The notes: generated by a model not told the origin, from the sequence alone. Positions 25,551 to 35,929 are shown, counted from the stretch's first letter. The stretch: 64,000 bases of DNA from Tissierella sp. P1 (GCF_002266425.1 NZ_NPMN01000003.1:124001-188000), one strand, 5' to 3'. Numbers and translations are program-made.

Positions 25551-27998
25551 ATGGATAGACCTTTTGTATTTATAACAATTCCGTTAGTTATAGGAATAAT
25601 TCTTTCCTATTATTTTAACTTTAGTATATTTACTATTTTTATGCTAATTGTTTTAGGGTTGGGGACCTATTTTGTAAATCTTATGAGAAATAGTTCAAAC
25701 GCTATCATATTATTTTTTATCATGGTCATACTAGGAGTTAGCCTTGGAACTTATAATTTAAATAGCAGTATACTTGCTTCAAGGGTAGATAGAGATATTA
25801 TCCTTAGGGGTACTGTTAATGATATACTTTGGAAAGAAGATGGGCAAGGGAAATACATTGTTCGTATCAATGGGATAGAAGATAAATCAATTCATTCTAA
25901 AATAAATGAAAAATTGGTTTTAAAGGTAATAGGAGATAAAGATATTGAATTAGGTGATGAGATAAATTTTACAGGTAAATTAAAAAAACCTCTGGAAAAT
26001 ACAAATCCAATGCTTTTTAATTATAGACTTAATTTATTATCAAATAGAATACATACAACTATGACGATAAAAGATTATTCCATAATAGGAATTAACAATA
26101 TGAATAAATCTTTTATATATAGGACAAAAGCTAATTTTAGAAAAACCATTGGAGCTATATTTGATAATAACTTAAATACTGAGAACAGCTCTTTGATGAA
26201 AAGTATAGTATTAGGAGAGTATTCCTATCTAGAAGAGGAAAATGTTGAAAAATATAGAAATTTAGGACTAGCCCATATATTAGCTGTATCAGGACTACAT
26301 ATAGGAATAATAGCAGGAGCTTTGATTTATATATTGTCTCATTTAGGTGTAAATAGGAAATTAGATATAATTATAACTCTAATTATTATTTGGCTTTATG
26401 GCTATCTTATAGGATTCCCGCCTTCTTTACTTAGGGCAAATATAATGTTTAGTATATTTTTTTATGCTCAAACCCTAGCAGAGCCTTATGATTCTATCAA
26501 TGCTTTATTTCTTGCAATGTTTATCCTGTTAATCATAAATCCAATGTGGATATTTAATCTTGGATTCCAGCTTTCTTTTATTGCAACATTTTCAATAATT
26601 TATTTTACTCCTAAAATACAGAAGGTTTTTTATCCATATAATAATAAAATAATATATACCTTATGCGGGCTTCTAGGAGTCCAGATAGGATTATTGCCCA
26701 TACAAGCATATTATTTCAATAGATTATCTATTTTAAGTATATTTTCTAATCTAGTTATAGCTCCTATATTATCGTTATCTTTAATTATAGGAACAATTAT
26801 GATAGGATTTTATTATTCAGTACCTATATTGATTCCATTGATAGGTAATTTGCTAGACTTGATTTTGTCAATACAATTTAATTTAGTCAATATTTTATAT
26901 AAGTTTCCATTTGGAATAATAAAATCTTATTCTCCAGGAATTGCAGATATTATATTGTATTACATTTTAATGTTAGTAATATTTGAGGTTATAAAAATAG
27001 ATAAAGTCGGTTTAAGCATTAAAAAAGTCATTATATACTATTTATCTATCTTATTGTTATTTAATTCTATAATATTACTTATAGATAAATCCATTGAAAT
27101 ACAATTTATAGACGTAGGGCAAGGAGATTCAATTCTTATCAATACTAAAAAAGGGAGTTATTTAGTAGATACTGGCGGAAATATAATGGACTCTTTTGAT
27201 GTCGGAAAAGATATTACACTTCCATATCTAGAGAAAATGGGGATAAATAGACTTAAAGGAGTCTTTATAACTCATTTTGATGATGATCATTGTAAATCAT
27301 TACCTCTTTTAATAGAGAATATAGAGATTAACAATATTTTAATATCCTATGAGGATAATACATCCAAAATTTATAATGAAATTAAGAATAAAACTATACC
27401 ATTAATTATATTAAAAGAAAATGATTTAATGTGGCTAGATAATAATACATCTATAAAGGTTTTAAGTCCTAATGAAGAACTGATAAAAAGAGGATTTGAG
27501 GGAAATAATCTTTCTTTAGTATTTTTGCTTTCTTATTATGATAGAAAGATACTCTTTACGGGAGATATGGAAAAAGAAGTAGAGCTGGGATTGATAGATA
27601 AGTTTGAAAGGCAAGTAGATATAATAAAAGTACCCCATCATGGAAGTAACACCTCTTCTACCGAGGAATTGCTAAGCAAAATAAAGCCGTCCGTAGGTAT
27701 TATTTCTGTAGGAAGAAATAACTTCTATGGACATCCTAGGAAAGAAATAATAGATAGATATGAGGAATTAGGTACTAAGTTATATAGGACAGATACCATG
27801 GGAATGATTAAAGTAAAATTAGATAAAGAAGATATAGATATAATTCCTTTCATACAGAATGATTCAGACTTAATAAATATATTAAATGAAAACTTATTAA
27901 TTCTTTCTTTTTATGCAATATATTATTTACTATCCTATATTTTAATAAAGAACTATTTATATTTTGAAACGGAGTTGACAATTAATGAATTACAGTGA
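25551..27998 (+). CDS. comEC: DNA uptake channel ComEC/Rec2
   Basis: ComEC carries single-stranded DNA across the membrane in transformation. The 815-aa protein has an N-terminal DUF4131 region, the competence core (GLAHILAVSGLHIGIIAG, then FPPSLLRANIM) with many membrane helices, and a C-terminal metallo-beta-lactamase domain. The latter shows DVGQGDSILI, VDTGG, THFDDDHC (about residue 575) and HHGSNTSS. After this domain there is an extra hydrophobic segment (ILSFYAIYYLLSYILI) not usual in the family. ATG 25551 follows GGAGGG by 4 bases. The end overlaps holA by 14 bases. Confidence 0.94.
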   Translation: MDRPFVFITIPLVIGIILSYYFNFSIFTIFMLIVLGLGTYFVNLMRNSSNAIILFFIMVILGVSLGTYNLNSSILASRVDRDIILRGTVNDILWKEDGQGKYIVRINGIEDKSIHSKINEKLVLKVIGDKDIELGDEINFTGKLKKPLENTNPMLFNYRLNLLSNRIHTTMTIKDYSIIGINNMNKSFIYRTKANFRKTIGAIFDNNLNTENSSLMKSIVLGEYSYLEEENVEKYRNLGLAHILAVSGLHIGIIAGALIYILSHLGVNRKLDIIITLIIIWLYGYLIGFPPSLLRANIMFSIFFYAQTLAEPYDSINALFLAMFILLIINPMWIFNLGFQLSFIATFSIIYFTPKIQKVFYPYNNKIIYTLCGLLGVQIGLLPIQAYYFNRLSILSIFSNLVIAPILSLSLIIGTIMIGFYYSVPILIPLIGNLLDLILSIQFNLVNILYKFPFGIIKSYSPGIADIILYYILMLVIFEVIKIDKVGLSIKKVIIYYLSILLLFNSIILLIDKSIEIQFIDVGQGDSILINTKKGSYLVDTGGNIMDSFDVGKDITLPYLEKMGINRLKGVFITHFDDDHCKSLPLLIENIEINNILISYEDNTSKIYNEIKNKTIPLIILKENDLMWLDNNTSIKVLSPNEELIKRGFEGNNLSLVFLLSYYDRKILFTGDMEKEVELGLIDKFERQVDIIKVPHHGSNTSSTEELLSKIKPSVGIISVGRNNFYGHPRKEIIDRYEELGTKLYRTDTMGMIKVKLDKEDIDIIPFIQNDSDLINILNENLLILSFYAIYYLLSYILIKNYLYFETELTINELQ

Positions 27999-29016
27999 AC
28001 TTATTAATAGTATAAAAAAAGATAATCTATTTCCAGTATATTTCTTTACTGGAGTTGAGGAATATCTTATGAATGAAGCAATAGAAAACTTAAAGAATAA
28101 ATTTATCGATTCTTCCTTTGAGGCATTAAATTATGTGGTAATAGATGGGAAGGAAATAAAATTTGATAATATATTAAATGCATGTGAAACTCTTCCATTT
28201 ATGTCATCAAAAAAGATAGTCATTGTGAGAGATATTAGCGAAGTTATGGAGAATGAAACAAATGACATAGATGGGATAATGAGTTCATATATAGAAAAAT
28301 TAGATAATTATCTTTGCTTGATTATAATGGATAGATCAAATAATCTAAAGAAAACAAGTAAACTATACAAAACCATTAATAAGTTAGGTGGGGTAGTGGA
28401 GTTCTCCAAATTAAAAGGCAAGGATTTAAATATATGGCTAGAAAATAAATTAAGGAAGTATAACAAAAACATATCAAATGTAAATCTAAATTACTTTATT
28501 GGAGAGTCTGCTTATAGTGATTATAATAGTACTAAAACCCTTTATGATTTGGAAAACGAGTTGTTAAAGGTAATTAACTATAGCTCAAGTAAAGAAATCA
28601 TGAAAGAAGATATAGATATAGTTTTAACAAAAACGTTAGATACTAACATATTTAATTTACTGGCTAGCATAAACAAAAAAGATAGTGACTCAGCATTAAA
28701 AATATTTAATGAAATGCATATATCTAATGAACCTGTGCAGAGAATACTTGTTATGATTATTAGACAATTAAGATTAATGCTAGGGTATAAACTATATAGA
28801 GAAAAGGGATATTCTGAAGGAGAAACTCAAGAGAAATTACAGATAAAACCTTACGAATTTAAAAAAATATCCAAAGAATCTTATAATTTTACTGAAGAGC
28901 AACTCAAAGTATCATTAAATTACATCTTAGAATTAGATATAAAACAAAAGACTAGTTCCCATGATGAAAAGCTAGCCCTTGAAATGTTGATTATTAATTT
29001 AGTTTACTCAATATAA
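27985..29016 (+). CDS. holA: DNA polymerase III subunit delta
   Basis: HolA is the delta subunit of the clamp loader. The 343-aa protein has the expected start (PVYFFTGVEEYLMNEAI), the KKIVIVRD strand and the C-terminal helical collar region (RILVMIIRQLRLMLGYKLY). It follows comEC with a 14-base overlap and precedes rpsT, the standard Firmicutes order. Sequence conservation is low in this family, so identity rests on motifs plus order. Confidence 0.93.
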   Translation: MNYSELINSIKKDNLFPVYFFTGVEEYLMNEAIENLKNKFIDSSFEALNYVVIDGKEIKFDNILNACETLPFMSSKKIVIVRDISEVMENETNDIDGIMSSYIEKLDNYLCLIIMDRSNNLKKTSKLYKTINKLGGVVEFSKLKGKDLNIWLENKLRKYNKNISNVNLNYFIGESAYSDYNSTKTLYDLENELLKVINYSSSKEIMKEDIDIVLTKTLDTNIFNLLASINKKDSDSALKIFNEMHISNEPVQRILVMIIRQLRLMLGYKLYREKGYSEGETQEKLQIKPYEFKKISKESYNFTEEQLKVSLNYILELDIKQKTSSHDEKLALEMLIINLVYSI

Positions 29017-29017
29017 A

Positions 29018-29041
29018 AAAACTTCGGCCTCCCGAAGTTTT
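29018..29041. terminator. Bidirectional terminator between holA and rpsT
   Basis: AAAACTTCGG (29018-29027) pairs with CCGAAGTTTT (29032-29041), loop of 4 bases, with A-rich and T-rich flanks. Confidence 0.8.
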
Positions 29042-29056
29042 ATCTACTTTTTTATA

Positions 29057-29320
29057 TTACATTGCACTATTTAATTTCTTCGTTAAGCGGCTAACTTTTC
29101 TAGATGCGTTGTTCATATGAATAACATTTTTATGAGCAGCTCTTTTTAATTTCTTATCAATAGTCCTAAGTAATGTCTTTGCTTCATCAAAATTTCCGTT
29201 ATCGATAGCTTTATCAAATTTCTTAATATATGTTTTAATTTCAGATTTTCTAGCTTTATTTATAGCTGTTCTTTTTTCTGTAATAAGAATTCTTTTTTCA
29301 GCAGATTTAATATTTGCCAA
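29057..29320 (-). CDS. rpsT: 30S ribosomal protein S20
   Basis: An 87-aa S20 of the small subunit, rich in Lys, beginning M-A-N-I-K-S-A-E-K-R and containing NKARKSEIKTYIKKF and HKNVIHMNNASRKVSRLTKK. The start is TTG at 29320-29318, placed 7-8 bases after AGGAGGTG; upstream in-frame ATGs would add residues not found in S20. It is on the minus strand between holA and gpr, as in many Firmicutes. Confidence 0.96.
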   Translation of the reverse strand: MANIKSAEKRILITEKRTAINKARKSEIKTYIKKFDKAIDNGNFDEAKTLLRTIDKKLKRAAHKNVIHMNNASRKVSRLTKKLNSAM

Positions 29321-29452
29321 TAGTTTCACCTCCTCTAATCTAACAAAAAACATTTTATCACGAAGAACCATAAAATGCAAGGATATTTAACATTATAATG
29401 GATAAAATTATAAAATGAAAGAAAAATTTATTATTTTAGGAGGAGAATTTAA

Positions 29453-30427
29453 TTGTATCAAATTCGTACTGATTTAGCCTTAGAAAATAGAGAATTATAT
29501 AAACAAGCAAGCAATGAGGATTCTAAGGGGGTTGATATAGAAAAAGAAGAGAAAGAATCCTATATAGTTACAAGAATAAAAGTATTAAACAAGGAGGGGA
29601 GTGAAAATATACACAAGCCCATTGGTACTTATATAACTATTGATGTGCCTAGGTTAAATAAATCAGATGAAGATCTAAAAGATGAAATTTCTCAAGTGGT
29701 GGCCAAAGAAATAAAAGGTCTAGGGAAGAATAAAGAAAATAGTAAGATTTTAATTGTAGGACTAGGGAATTGGAATATTACGCCTGATGCATTAGGACCA
29801 AAAGTTGTAGAACGAGTTTTAGTTACCAGACAATTTTTTATTAACTATAATAAAGAAATTGATGAGACTGTTGCAAATGTAGCAGCTTTATCCCCAGGAG
29901 TAATGGGAATAACAGGCATAGAAACAGGAGAAATAATAAAAGGCGTAGTAGAAAAAGTGAAACCAGACTTAGTAATAGCTGTAGATGCATTAGCTTCAAG
30001 AAAGATGGACAGAGTATCCACCACAATACAAATATCTGATACAGGTATAAATCCTGGAGCAGGTGTGGGAAACAATAGAATGGAATTTAATGAAAGCACC
30101 ATAGGAGTTCCAGTAATTGCAATAGGAATACCTACTGTTGTTGATGCAGCTACTATTGTAAACGATACACTGGATTTAATCATAGATTCATTGAAAAGTG
30201 AAGCCAATGTAGGGTCAGAATTTTATAATTTGCTATCCCAAATATCATCAGAAGAGAAATATTCTTTAATTCAAGAGGTTTTAAATCCTTACATGAAAAA
30301 TGTTGTGGTTACACCGACAGACATAGATATATTAATTGATGATTTGTCTATAATAGTAGCTAATGGCTTAAACATGGCATTACATCCTGGAATAGATTTA
30401 AAAGATGTAAATCGATATATAAGATAA
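29453..30427 (+). CDS. gpr: GPR endopeptidase (spore germination protease)
   Basis: Gpr degrades small acid-soluble spore proteins in the first minutes of germination; it is made as a zymogen in the forespore. The 324-aa protein starts MYQIRTDLALENREL, the conserved propeptide/cleavage region. It contains VGLGNWNITPDALGP, NVAALSPGVMGITGIET and DALASRKMDRVSTTIQ. TTG 29453 is the start, after GGAGGAG. With spoIIP next, this shows a spore former. Confidence 0.95.
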   Translation: MYQIRTDLALENRELYKQASNEDSKGVDIEKEEKESYIVTRIKVLNKEGSENIHKPIGTYITIDVPRLNKSDEDLKDEISQVVAKEIKGLGKNKENSKILIVGLGNWNITPDALGPKVVERVLVTRQFFINYNKEIDETVANVAALSPGVMGITGIETGEIIKGVVEKVKPDLVIAVDALASRKMDRVSTTIQISDTGINPGAGVGNNRMEFNESTIGVPVIAIGIPTVVDAATIVNDTLDLIIDSLKSEANVGSEFYNLLSQISSEEKYSLIQEVLNPYMKNVVVTPTDIDILIDDLSIIVANGLNMALHPGIDLKDVNRYIR

Positions 30428-30500
30428 TTAAATTTTAGTATATTCGAGCCCCGATAAGAATATAATTTTTGTATTGAAAGTATATTGGGGAGTGTTTAAC

Positions 30501-31571
30501 ATGAGAAAAACCAGAAAGTCTGATTATATTATTTTGGCATTGATGTGTTTAATAACCTTAAATATTGGTGCTATAGCTATTGGATTATATTCATCAAAGC
30601 AGCCTCATGATCTAGATGGAAATGAGTTTAAGATAGTTAATATATCCTTTGATAAAATAAAAGAAGCATTAAATATAAATGAAACCATTAAAAAAGCTAT
30701 CAACTCTTTATTTCCAGTAGCTAAGGTATTGGACAATACAGATGTAGTTGAAGTAGGATCTATAAATACAGAACATAAAGATGGCGATGAATTAGATGAG
30801 GAATATGATACTCAAAATGATATAATAATAGAAAATCTAGATGAGTATGAATCTTTAATAATTGTTAAGGATTCTGATGGTATAAATACAATAGAAAATG
30901 TTCCAGAGCCTTTGATGTTAAAGAAAGTTAAAATTGATAGAGAAAAACCATATGTATTGATTTATCATACACATGCAACGGAATCCTACCTAATCTCAAA
31001 GGATACTAATTATCGTAGTTCTGATAAAAAATATAATATGATAGGTATAGGCAGCATTATGTCAACTGTTCTAGAAGCCAATGGACATAAAGTGGATCAT
31101 GTTGAGACCTCTCATGATCTACCATCATATAATCAGTCTTATTCACGAAGTTTAAATACAATCAAGAATAAAAAAGAGGGATCTGATAATCTAAAAATTT
31201 TGTTAGACATACATAGAGATGCTGTACTAGACACTAATCCAAATATAGAAAGTATAAAAGCAAGATCTAAAATAGATATAGGAGGAAAATCCGTTGCTAC
31301 TTTTTCTTTAGTAGTAGGTCCAGATTCACCTAATAAGGAACAAGTCCTTAGCTTTGCTAAGTATGTTAAGGCTGTTTCTGATGCACTATATCCCGGATTA
31401 TGTAAAGGAATAACCATAAAACCAGCAGGGAAATATAATCAACATTTATCAGACTATTCGGCTTTAATAGAGGTAGGGTATCATATTAATACATTGGAGG
31501 AAGCAAATGAAGGGGCAAAATTAGTAGGAGAAGTGCTGACTTTAGTACTAAATAGCATATTGGAAGAATAG
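30501..31571 (+). CDS. spoIIP: Stage II sporulation protein P
   Basis: SpoIIP is the amidase/endopeptidase of the DMP complex that thins septal peptidoglycan during engulfment. The 356-aa protein has one N-terminal membrane segment (ALMCLITLNIGAIAIG) and the C-terminal amidase-like motifs YHTHATESYL, LLDIHRDAV and SALIEVGYHINTLEEA. ATG 30501 follows GGGGAG; the in-frame ATG at 30474 is unsupported. It follows gpr, a common clostridial pairing. Confidence 0.94.
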   Translation: MRKTRKSDYIILALMCLITLNIGAIAIGLYSSKQPHDLDGNEFKIVNISFDKIKEALNINETIKKAINSLFPVAKVLDNTDVVEVGSINTEHKDGDELDEEYDTQNDIIIENLDEYESLIIVKDSDGINTIENVPEPLMLKKVKIDREKPYVLIYHTHATESYLISKDTNYRSSDKKYNMIGIGSIMSTVLEANGHKVDHVETSHDLPSYNQSYSRSLNTIKNKKEGSDNLKILLDIHRDAVLDTNPNIESIKARSKIDIGGKSVATFSLVVGPDSPNKEQVLSFAKYVKAVSDALYPGLCKGITIKPAGKYNQHLSDYSALIEVGYHINTLEEANEGAKLVGEVLTLVLNSILEE

Positions 31572-31638
31572 TCTTTTCTAAATTCTGCAAATCTGATATA
31601 ATGTAAATTACTTGAAATAGTATTAGGAGGTAATACTT

Positions 31639-32184
31639 ATGGAAGAAAAAAATAAAGATGTAAAGAACGAAACTATGGAATGGATAAAAAGTATTGCAAC
31701 AGCCGTAGTTATTGCAATCTTGATTAAAACTTTTGTTTTTAATACTACTTATGTATTGGGGAACTCTATGTACCCTACTTTGCATGAGAAAGATAGACTT
31801 TTCGCTAATAAGATTTCCTTATATTTTGGCGGACCATCAAGAGGTGACGTGATAGTTCTTAAGGCCCCAGATGCTCCAGATAAGGATTATATAAAAAGAG
31901 TAATAGGTATAGAAGGAGACGTAGTAGAGATTAAAGATGGAAAGGTATATGTTAATGGTTCTATGCTAGAAGAAGAATATTTAATTAACGATTCATACAC
32001 TCATGTTTATGATGAGAGTATTTGGGAAGTTCCAAAGGGACATGTATTCGTACTAGGAGATAATAGAGAAGAAGGTGCATCTAAAGATAGCCGTTATTTT
32101 GGATGTATATCAGCTAAAACTATTAAAGGGATTACAGGATTTAGATATTTTCCTATAGATGATAGATTTGGAAAAATTCAATAA
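31639..32184 (+). CDS. lepB: Signal peptidase I
   Basis: A 181-aa type I signal peptidase that cleaves exported preproteins at the outer membrane face. One N-terminal membrane helix (SIATAVVIAILIKTFVF) is followed by the catalytic Ser in GNSMYPTL and catalytic Lys in DYIKRVIGIEGD; GDNREEGASKDSRYFG forms box E. The size matches the Gram-positive SipS class. AGGAGG precedes the ATG. Confidence 0.95.
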   Translation: MEEKNKDVKNETMEWIKSIATAVVIAILIKTFVFNTTYVLGNSMYPTLHEKDRLFANKISLYFGGPSRGDVIVLKAPDAPDKDYIKRVIGIEGDVVEIKDGKVYVNGSMLEEEYLINDSYTHVYDESIWEVPKGHVFVLGDNREEGASKDSRYFGCISAKTIKGITGFRYFPIDDRFGKIQ

Positions 32185-32234
32185 GACTTAGTATAATATA
32201 TACAAAAATTGGATAATCTAATCTGGGTGATGGT

Positions 32235-32495
32235 ATGGAAACTAGATTAGAGAAAAATAAGAGATTAAAGAAACAAAGACGAATAAATAGAGTAAAAAAA
32301 TTCTATATTTTGATTTTATTCTTACTTTTGATATTAGGATTAGAAATTGTAAATCAAAATATTGTAGAATTGGACTGTTTGGACAATCCAAATATTTTAA
32401 GATTTGATATTAAGACGAAGAAATTAGATCTCTTTGGCAAATCTTATATAATAGACTTATCTTTTATAAGAAAGGTTTTTAAAGAAGCATTATAA
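32235..32495 (+). CDS. Small basic membrane protein (86 aa)
   Basis: A short protein with a very basic start (RLEKNKRLKKQRRINRVKK), one membrane segment (FYILILFLLLILGLEIV) and a 40-residue outer part. The topology suggests cytoplasmic basic end, outside C-terminus. GGGTGATGG precedes the ATG. I do not recognise the family. Its place after lepB and before lepA suggests the same transcript as gpr-spoIIP-lepB. Confidence 0.65.
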   Translation: METRLEKNKRLKKQRRINRVKKFYILILFLLLILGLEIVNQNIVELDCLDNPNILRFDIKTKKLDLFGKSYIIDLSFIRKVFKEAL

Positions 32496-32500
32496 GGAAG

Positions 32501-32609
32501 CCTTTTTGTCATTGCATAAGTAACTTGCATAAAATCAAAGGTTTAGGCAATCATGGAAAGTTCATTATTTAAAATAGATTAAAGTTGGACTTTCTATTCG
32601 TTATAAAAA
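32501..32609 (-). repeat. Dispersed intergenic repeat, copy C (inverted)
   Basis: Read on the minus strand it begins TTTTTATAACGAATAGAAAG and ends with TGCAAGTTACTTATGCAATG. Both ends match the copies at 34556-34680 and 40685-40811. The middle is AT-rich and diverged, and this copy is about 15 bases shorter. It abuts the hairpin at 32616-32638. Confidence 0.75.
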
Positions 32610-32615
32610 ATTATT

Positions 32616-32638
32616 AAAAGACCAGTTTCTGGTCTTTT
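32616..32638. terminator. Terminator hairpin
   Basis: AAAAGACCAG (32616-32625) pairs with CTGGTCTTTT (32629-32638) over a 3-base loop; T- or A-rich on both sides, so it can work in either direction. Confidence 0.75.
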
Positions 32639-32641
32639 AGT

Positions 32642-32670
32642 TTTACATAGTATGAAATTTCTGCTATAAT
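32642..32670 (+). promoter_or_regulatory. Promoter of lepA
   Basis: TTTACA (32642-32647), 17-base spacer, TATAAT (32665-32670), 40 bases upstream of lepA. Confidence 0.75.
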
Positions 32671-32709
32671 TGTCTAGAGTTATCTTGAAACTTCATGAGG
32701 AGGAAAAAT

Positions 32710-34521
32710 ATGCAAAGAAATAAACAAAAAAATATTAGAAATTTCTCAATTATTGCCCATATCGACCATGGAAAATCTACTTTGGCAGATAGATTAATAG
32801 AAAGAACAGGAATGTTAACTTCAAGAGAGATGCAAAATCAAGTTCTAGACAATATGGATTTAGAACGAGAAAGAGGTATAACAATAAAACTAAAGGCTGT
32901 AAGATTAGTTTACAATGCTAAAGATGGAGAAGAATATATATTAAATCTTATAGATACCCCTGGACATGTGGACTTTACCTATGAAGTCTCAAGGTCCTTG
33001 GCAGCTTGTGAAGGAGCAATTTTGGTAATAGATGCTACTCAAGGAATAGAAGCACAAACATTAGCTAATGTCTATCTAGCACTAGATCAAGATTTGGAGA
33101 TAGTACCTGTAATAAATAAAATAGATTTGCCAAGTGCAAGACCGGATGAAGTAAAAAAGGAAGTAGAAGACATTATTGGAATAGATTGTGAAGAGGCACC
33201 ACTTATATCAGCAAAAGAAGGTTTAAACATTGAAGATGTATTAGAAAGTATAGTGAAAAATGTACCTGCACCGAAAGGAGATCCAAATGCGCCTTTAAAG
33301 GCATTGATATTTGATTCATATTATGATAGCTATAAGGGTGTTGTTTGCTATATAAGAGTATATGAAGGTACAATAAAACCTGGCATGAATATAAGGATGA
33401 TGTCCACAGGAAAATTCTATGAGGTAGTAGAAGTTGGTGTAAACACTTCAAAACATATATCTTTAGATAAATTAGAACCAGGAGATGTAGGCTTTGTCAC
33501 AGCTAGTATTAAAAATGTAAAGGATGCAAGAGTAGGGGACACAATAACAGATCACGATAATCCAACTACAGAGGTCCTGCCAGGATATAAAAAGGTTATT
33601 CCTATGGTTTACTGTGGCATTTATCCTGCAGAGGGAGAAGATTTTAATACAGTAAGAGAAGCCTTAGAGAAATTGCAAGTAAACGATGCGGCCCTAGATT
33701 TTGAACCTGAATCTTCTGCTGCATTAGGCTTTGGATTTAGATGTGGATTTTTAGGACTTTTACACATGGAAATTATCCAAGAAAGATTAGAAAGAGAATT
33801 TGATTTAAATATAATAACTACAGCTCCTTCAGTTATATATAAAGTTACAAAAACTACAGGAGAGGTACTTCAGATACAAAATCCATCTAACCTTCCACCT
33901 ACTACAGAGATAGAATATATGGAAGAACCAATTGTAAAAGCTAATATAATGACACCTACAGACTATGTTGGTGCAATTATGGAACTTTGTCAAAATAAGA
34001 GAGGTACTTTCTTAAATATGGAGTACTTAGAAGAAAAAAGAGTTGTATTACATTATGAGTTGCCTTTAAATGAGGTTATTTATGATTTCTTTGATGCCCT
34101 TAAATCAAAGACTAGAGGATATGCATCTTTAGACTACGATTTAAAAGGATATCAGCAGTCAGAGCTTGTGAAAATGGATATACTTATCAATGGAGAATTA
34201 GTAGACGCATTTTCACTAATAGTTCATGAGGAAAAAGCATATGAGAGAGGAAGAAATATTGCGGAGAGACTTACTGATGTAATCCCAAGACATCAATTTG
34301 CAGTGCCTATACAGGCAGCTATAGGTTCTAAGATAATAGCTAGAGAAACCATAAGAGCTCTTAGAAAAGATGTACTTGCTAAATGTTATGGTGGAGATAT
34401 ATCAAGAAAGAAAAAACTATTAGAAAAACAAAAAGAAGGTAAAAAGCGAATGAGACAAATCGGTTCAGTTGAGGTTCCGCAGGAAGCTTTCCTAACAGTG
34501 TTAAAATATGACGAAAAATAG
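32710..34521 (+). CDS. lepA: Elongation factor 4 (LepA), translational GTPase
   Basis: A 603-aa ribosome-associated GTPase linked to initiation and back-translocation. G1 is [10 protein letters not shown]3 DTPGHVDF, G4 NKID; the LepA-specific C-terminal domain ends [21 protein letters not shown] 32710 lies 6 bases after GAGGAGG; the in-frame ATG at 32695 precedes that site. In Firmicutes lepA-hemW-hrcA-grpE-dnaK-dnaJ is the usual order, and it is kept here. Confidence 0.97.
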   Translation: MQRNKQKNIRNFSIIAHIDHGKSTLADRLIERTGMLTSREMQNQVLDNMDLERERGITIKLKAVRLVYNAKDGEEYILNLIDTPGHVDFTYEVSRSLAACEGAILVIDATQGIEAQTLANVYLALDQDLEIVPVINKIDLPSARPDEVKKEVEDIIGIDCEEAPLISAKEGLNIEDVLESIVKNVPAPKGDPNAPLKALIFDSYYDSYKGVVCYIRVYEGTIKPGMNIRMMSTGKFYEVVEVGVNTSKHISLDKLEPGDVGFVTASIKNVKDARVGDTITDHDNPTTEVLPGYKKVIPMVYCGIYPAEGEDFNTVREALEKLQVNDAALDFEPESSAALGFGFRCGFLGLLHMEIIQERLEREFDLNIITTAPSVIYKVTKTTGEVLQIQNPSNLPPTTEIEYMEEPIVKANIMTPTDYVGAIMELCQNKRGTFLNMEYLEEKRVVLHYELPLNEVIYDFFDALKSKTRGYASLDYDLKGYQQSELVKMDILINGELVDAFSLIVHEEKAYERGRNIAERLTDVIPRHQFAVPIQAAIGSKIIARETIRALRKDVLAKCYGGDISRKKKLLEKQKEGKKRMRQIGSVEVPQEAFLTVLKYDEK

Positions 34522-34530
34522 AATGATGTA

Positions 34531-34560
34531 GGGAACGACGCTTCTGTCGTTCCTATTTTT
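34531..34560 (+). terminator. Terminator after lepA
   Basis: GGAACGAC (34532-34539) pairs with GTCGTTCC (34546-34553), then TATTTTTATAA. The T tract merges into the start of repeat copy A. Confidence 0.85.
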
Positions 34561-34680
34561 ATAACTAATATGAAAGTTTGGTTTTTAATTATATATAGGA
34601 ACTTGACCTTAATGAGTTTTAAGCAGATTACGAAATATTTGATTTCGTGCAAGTTTCTTATGCATTAGCCAATAAAAGTT
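34556..34680 (+). repeat. Dispersed intergenic repeat, copy A
   Basis: About 125 bases starting TTTTTATAACTAATATGAAAG and ending near AATAAAAGTT. The strongest match to copies B and C is TTTGATTTCGTGCAAG and CTTATGCA. Two hairpins can form near the 3' end: ACGAAAT/ATTTCGT and TGCAAG/CTTATGCA. It fills the lepA-hemW gap. Confidence 0.8.
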
Positions 34681-34728
34681 TCCTTGATATGCTGCCATAG
34701 AAGATTTTATTATTATTGGAGGAGAAGA

Positions 34729-35865
34729 ATGAAAGAATTATCCTTATACATCCATATACCTTTCTGCATAAGTAAATGTTATTATTGTGATTTTTCATCT
34801 TTTGTCAATATAAATCACAAAATTGATGATTATATAGATAGCTTGATTCATGAATTAAGCTTATATAAAGAAAGAATAAGTGAATATAATATAAAAACTA
34901 TATTTATAGGTGGAGGAACACCATCATGTATAAATCCAAAATATATCAATAGGATACTAGAATTTATATATAAGAATTTTAGAACTACTGGATTAGTTGA
35001 AGTTACAATAGAAGCTAATCCTGGTACATTAGATAGAGAAAAGGTACGAATATATAAAAAATCTGGAATAAATAGGGTAAGTATAGGAGTGCAGACATTA
35101 GATGATAAATTGTTAGAATCCATAGGAAGAGTTCATAAGGCCAAGGATTTTTATAGAAGCTATGAAATTCTAAGAGAAGAGAATATAAACAATATCAACG
35201 TAGACCTAATATTTGGATTGCCAAATCAAACTATAGATAATGTAATAGACTCATTAAAGAAAGTAATTGAACTAGGAGTAGAACATATCTCATACTATGG
35301 ACTTATACTAGAAGAGGGAACGAGACTTTATAAATCCTATATCGAAGGAAAGATTTTATTACCTGATGAAGATATGGAAAGATTAATGTATCATAAGGCT
35401 ACGGAATACTTGATTGAACATGGCTACGACCACTACGAAATATCTAACTATGCATTACCAAGCTATGAATGCAAACATAATTTAGTCTATTGGGATGTAA
35501 AACCTTATCTTGGGATAGGGTTAAGCAGTCATTCAAATATGGAGGGAAAAAGATTTTCAAACACATCTGATATAAATATTTATATTGAAAACTTGAAAAA
35601 GAAAATCCTTCCTATAGAAGATGAAGAAATAATAGATAAGAATACAGAAATAGAAGAATTTTGTATACTAGGTCTAAGAAAAATATCTGGTATAGGTAAG
35701 ACCCAATTTAAGAACAGATTTAGTATAGAAATAGAAGAATTATATAAAGATATAATAAATAAACATATAAAAAATGGTTTAATATTAAATGATGATAATT
35801 GTATCCGACTAACAAAACGAGGATTAGACTTGTCTAATTTAGTTGAAATAGATTTTTTAATGTAA
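34729..35865 (+). CDS. hemW: Radical SAM heme chaperone HemW
   Basis: A 378-aa radical SAM protein of the HemN/HemW class. The cluster motif is C-x3-C-x2-C in CISKCYYCDFSSF; GGGTPS, VTIEANPGTL and RVSIGVQTLDD follow. Place between lepA and hrcA and the length identify HemW (heme chaperone) rather than true coproporphyrinogen dehydrogenase HemN. ATG 34729 has GGAGGAG upstream; an in-frame ATG at 34684 is rejected because it lies far before that site. Confidence 0.93.
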   Translation: MKELSLYIHIPFCISKCYYCDFSSFVNINHKIDDYIDSLIHELSLYKERISEYNIKTIFIGGGTPSCINPKYINRILEFIYKNFRTTGLVEVTIEANPGTLDREKVRIYKKSGINRVSIGVQTLDDKLLESIGRVHKAKDFYRSYEILREENINNINVDLIFGLPNQTIDNVIDSLKKVIELGVEHISYYGLILEEGTRLYKSYIEGKILLPDEDMERLMYHKATEYLIEHGYDHYEISNYALPSYECKHNLVYWDVKPYLGIGLSSHSNMEGKRFSNTSDINIYIENLKKKILPIEDEEIIDKNTEIEEFCILGLRKISGIGKTQFKNRFSIEIEELYKDIINKHIKNGLILNDDNCIRLTKRGLDLSNLVEIDFLM

Positions 35866-35887
35866 TAAAATATTTTGATAAAAACTA

Positions 35888-35916
35888 TTGACAAAATTTA
35901 GAGATAGTGGTAACTT
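35888..35916 (+). promoter_or_regulatory. Promoter of hrcA operon
   Basis: TTGACA (35888-35893), 17-base spacer and TAACTT (35911-35916); the CIRCE operator follows at the expected transcription start. Confidence 0.7.
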
Positions 35917-35929
35917 TAAATCGTGAGCA

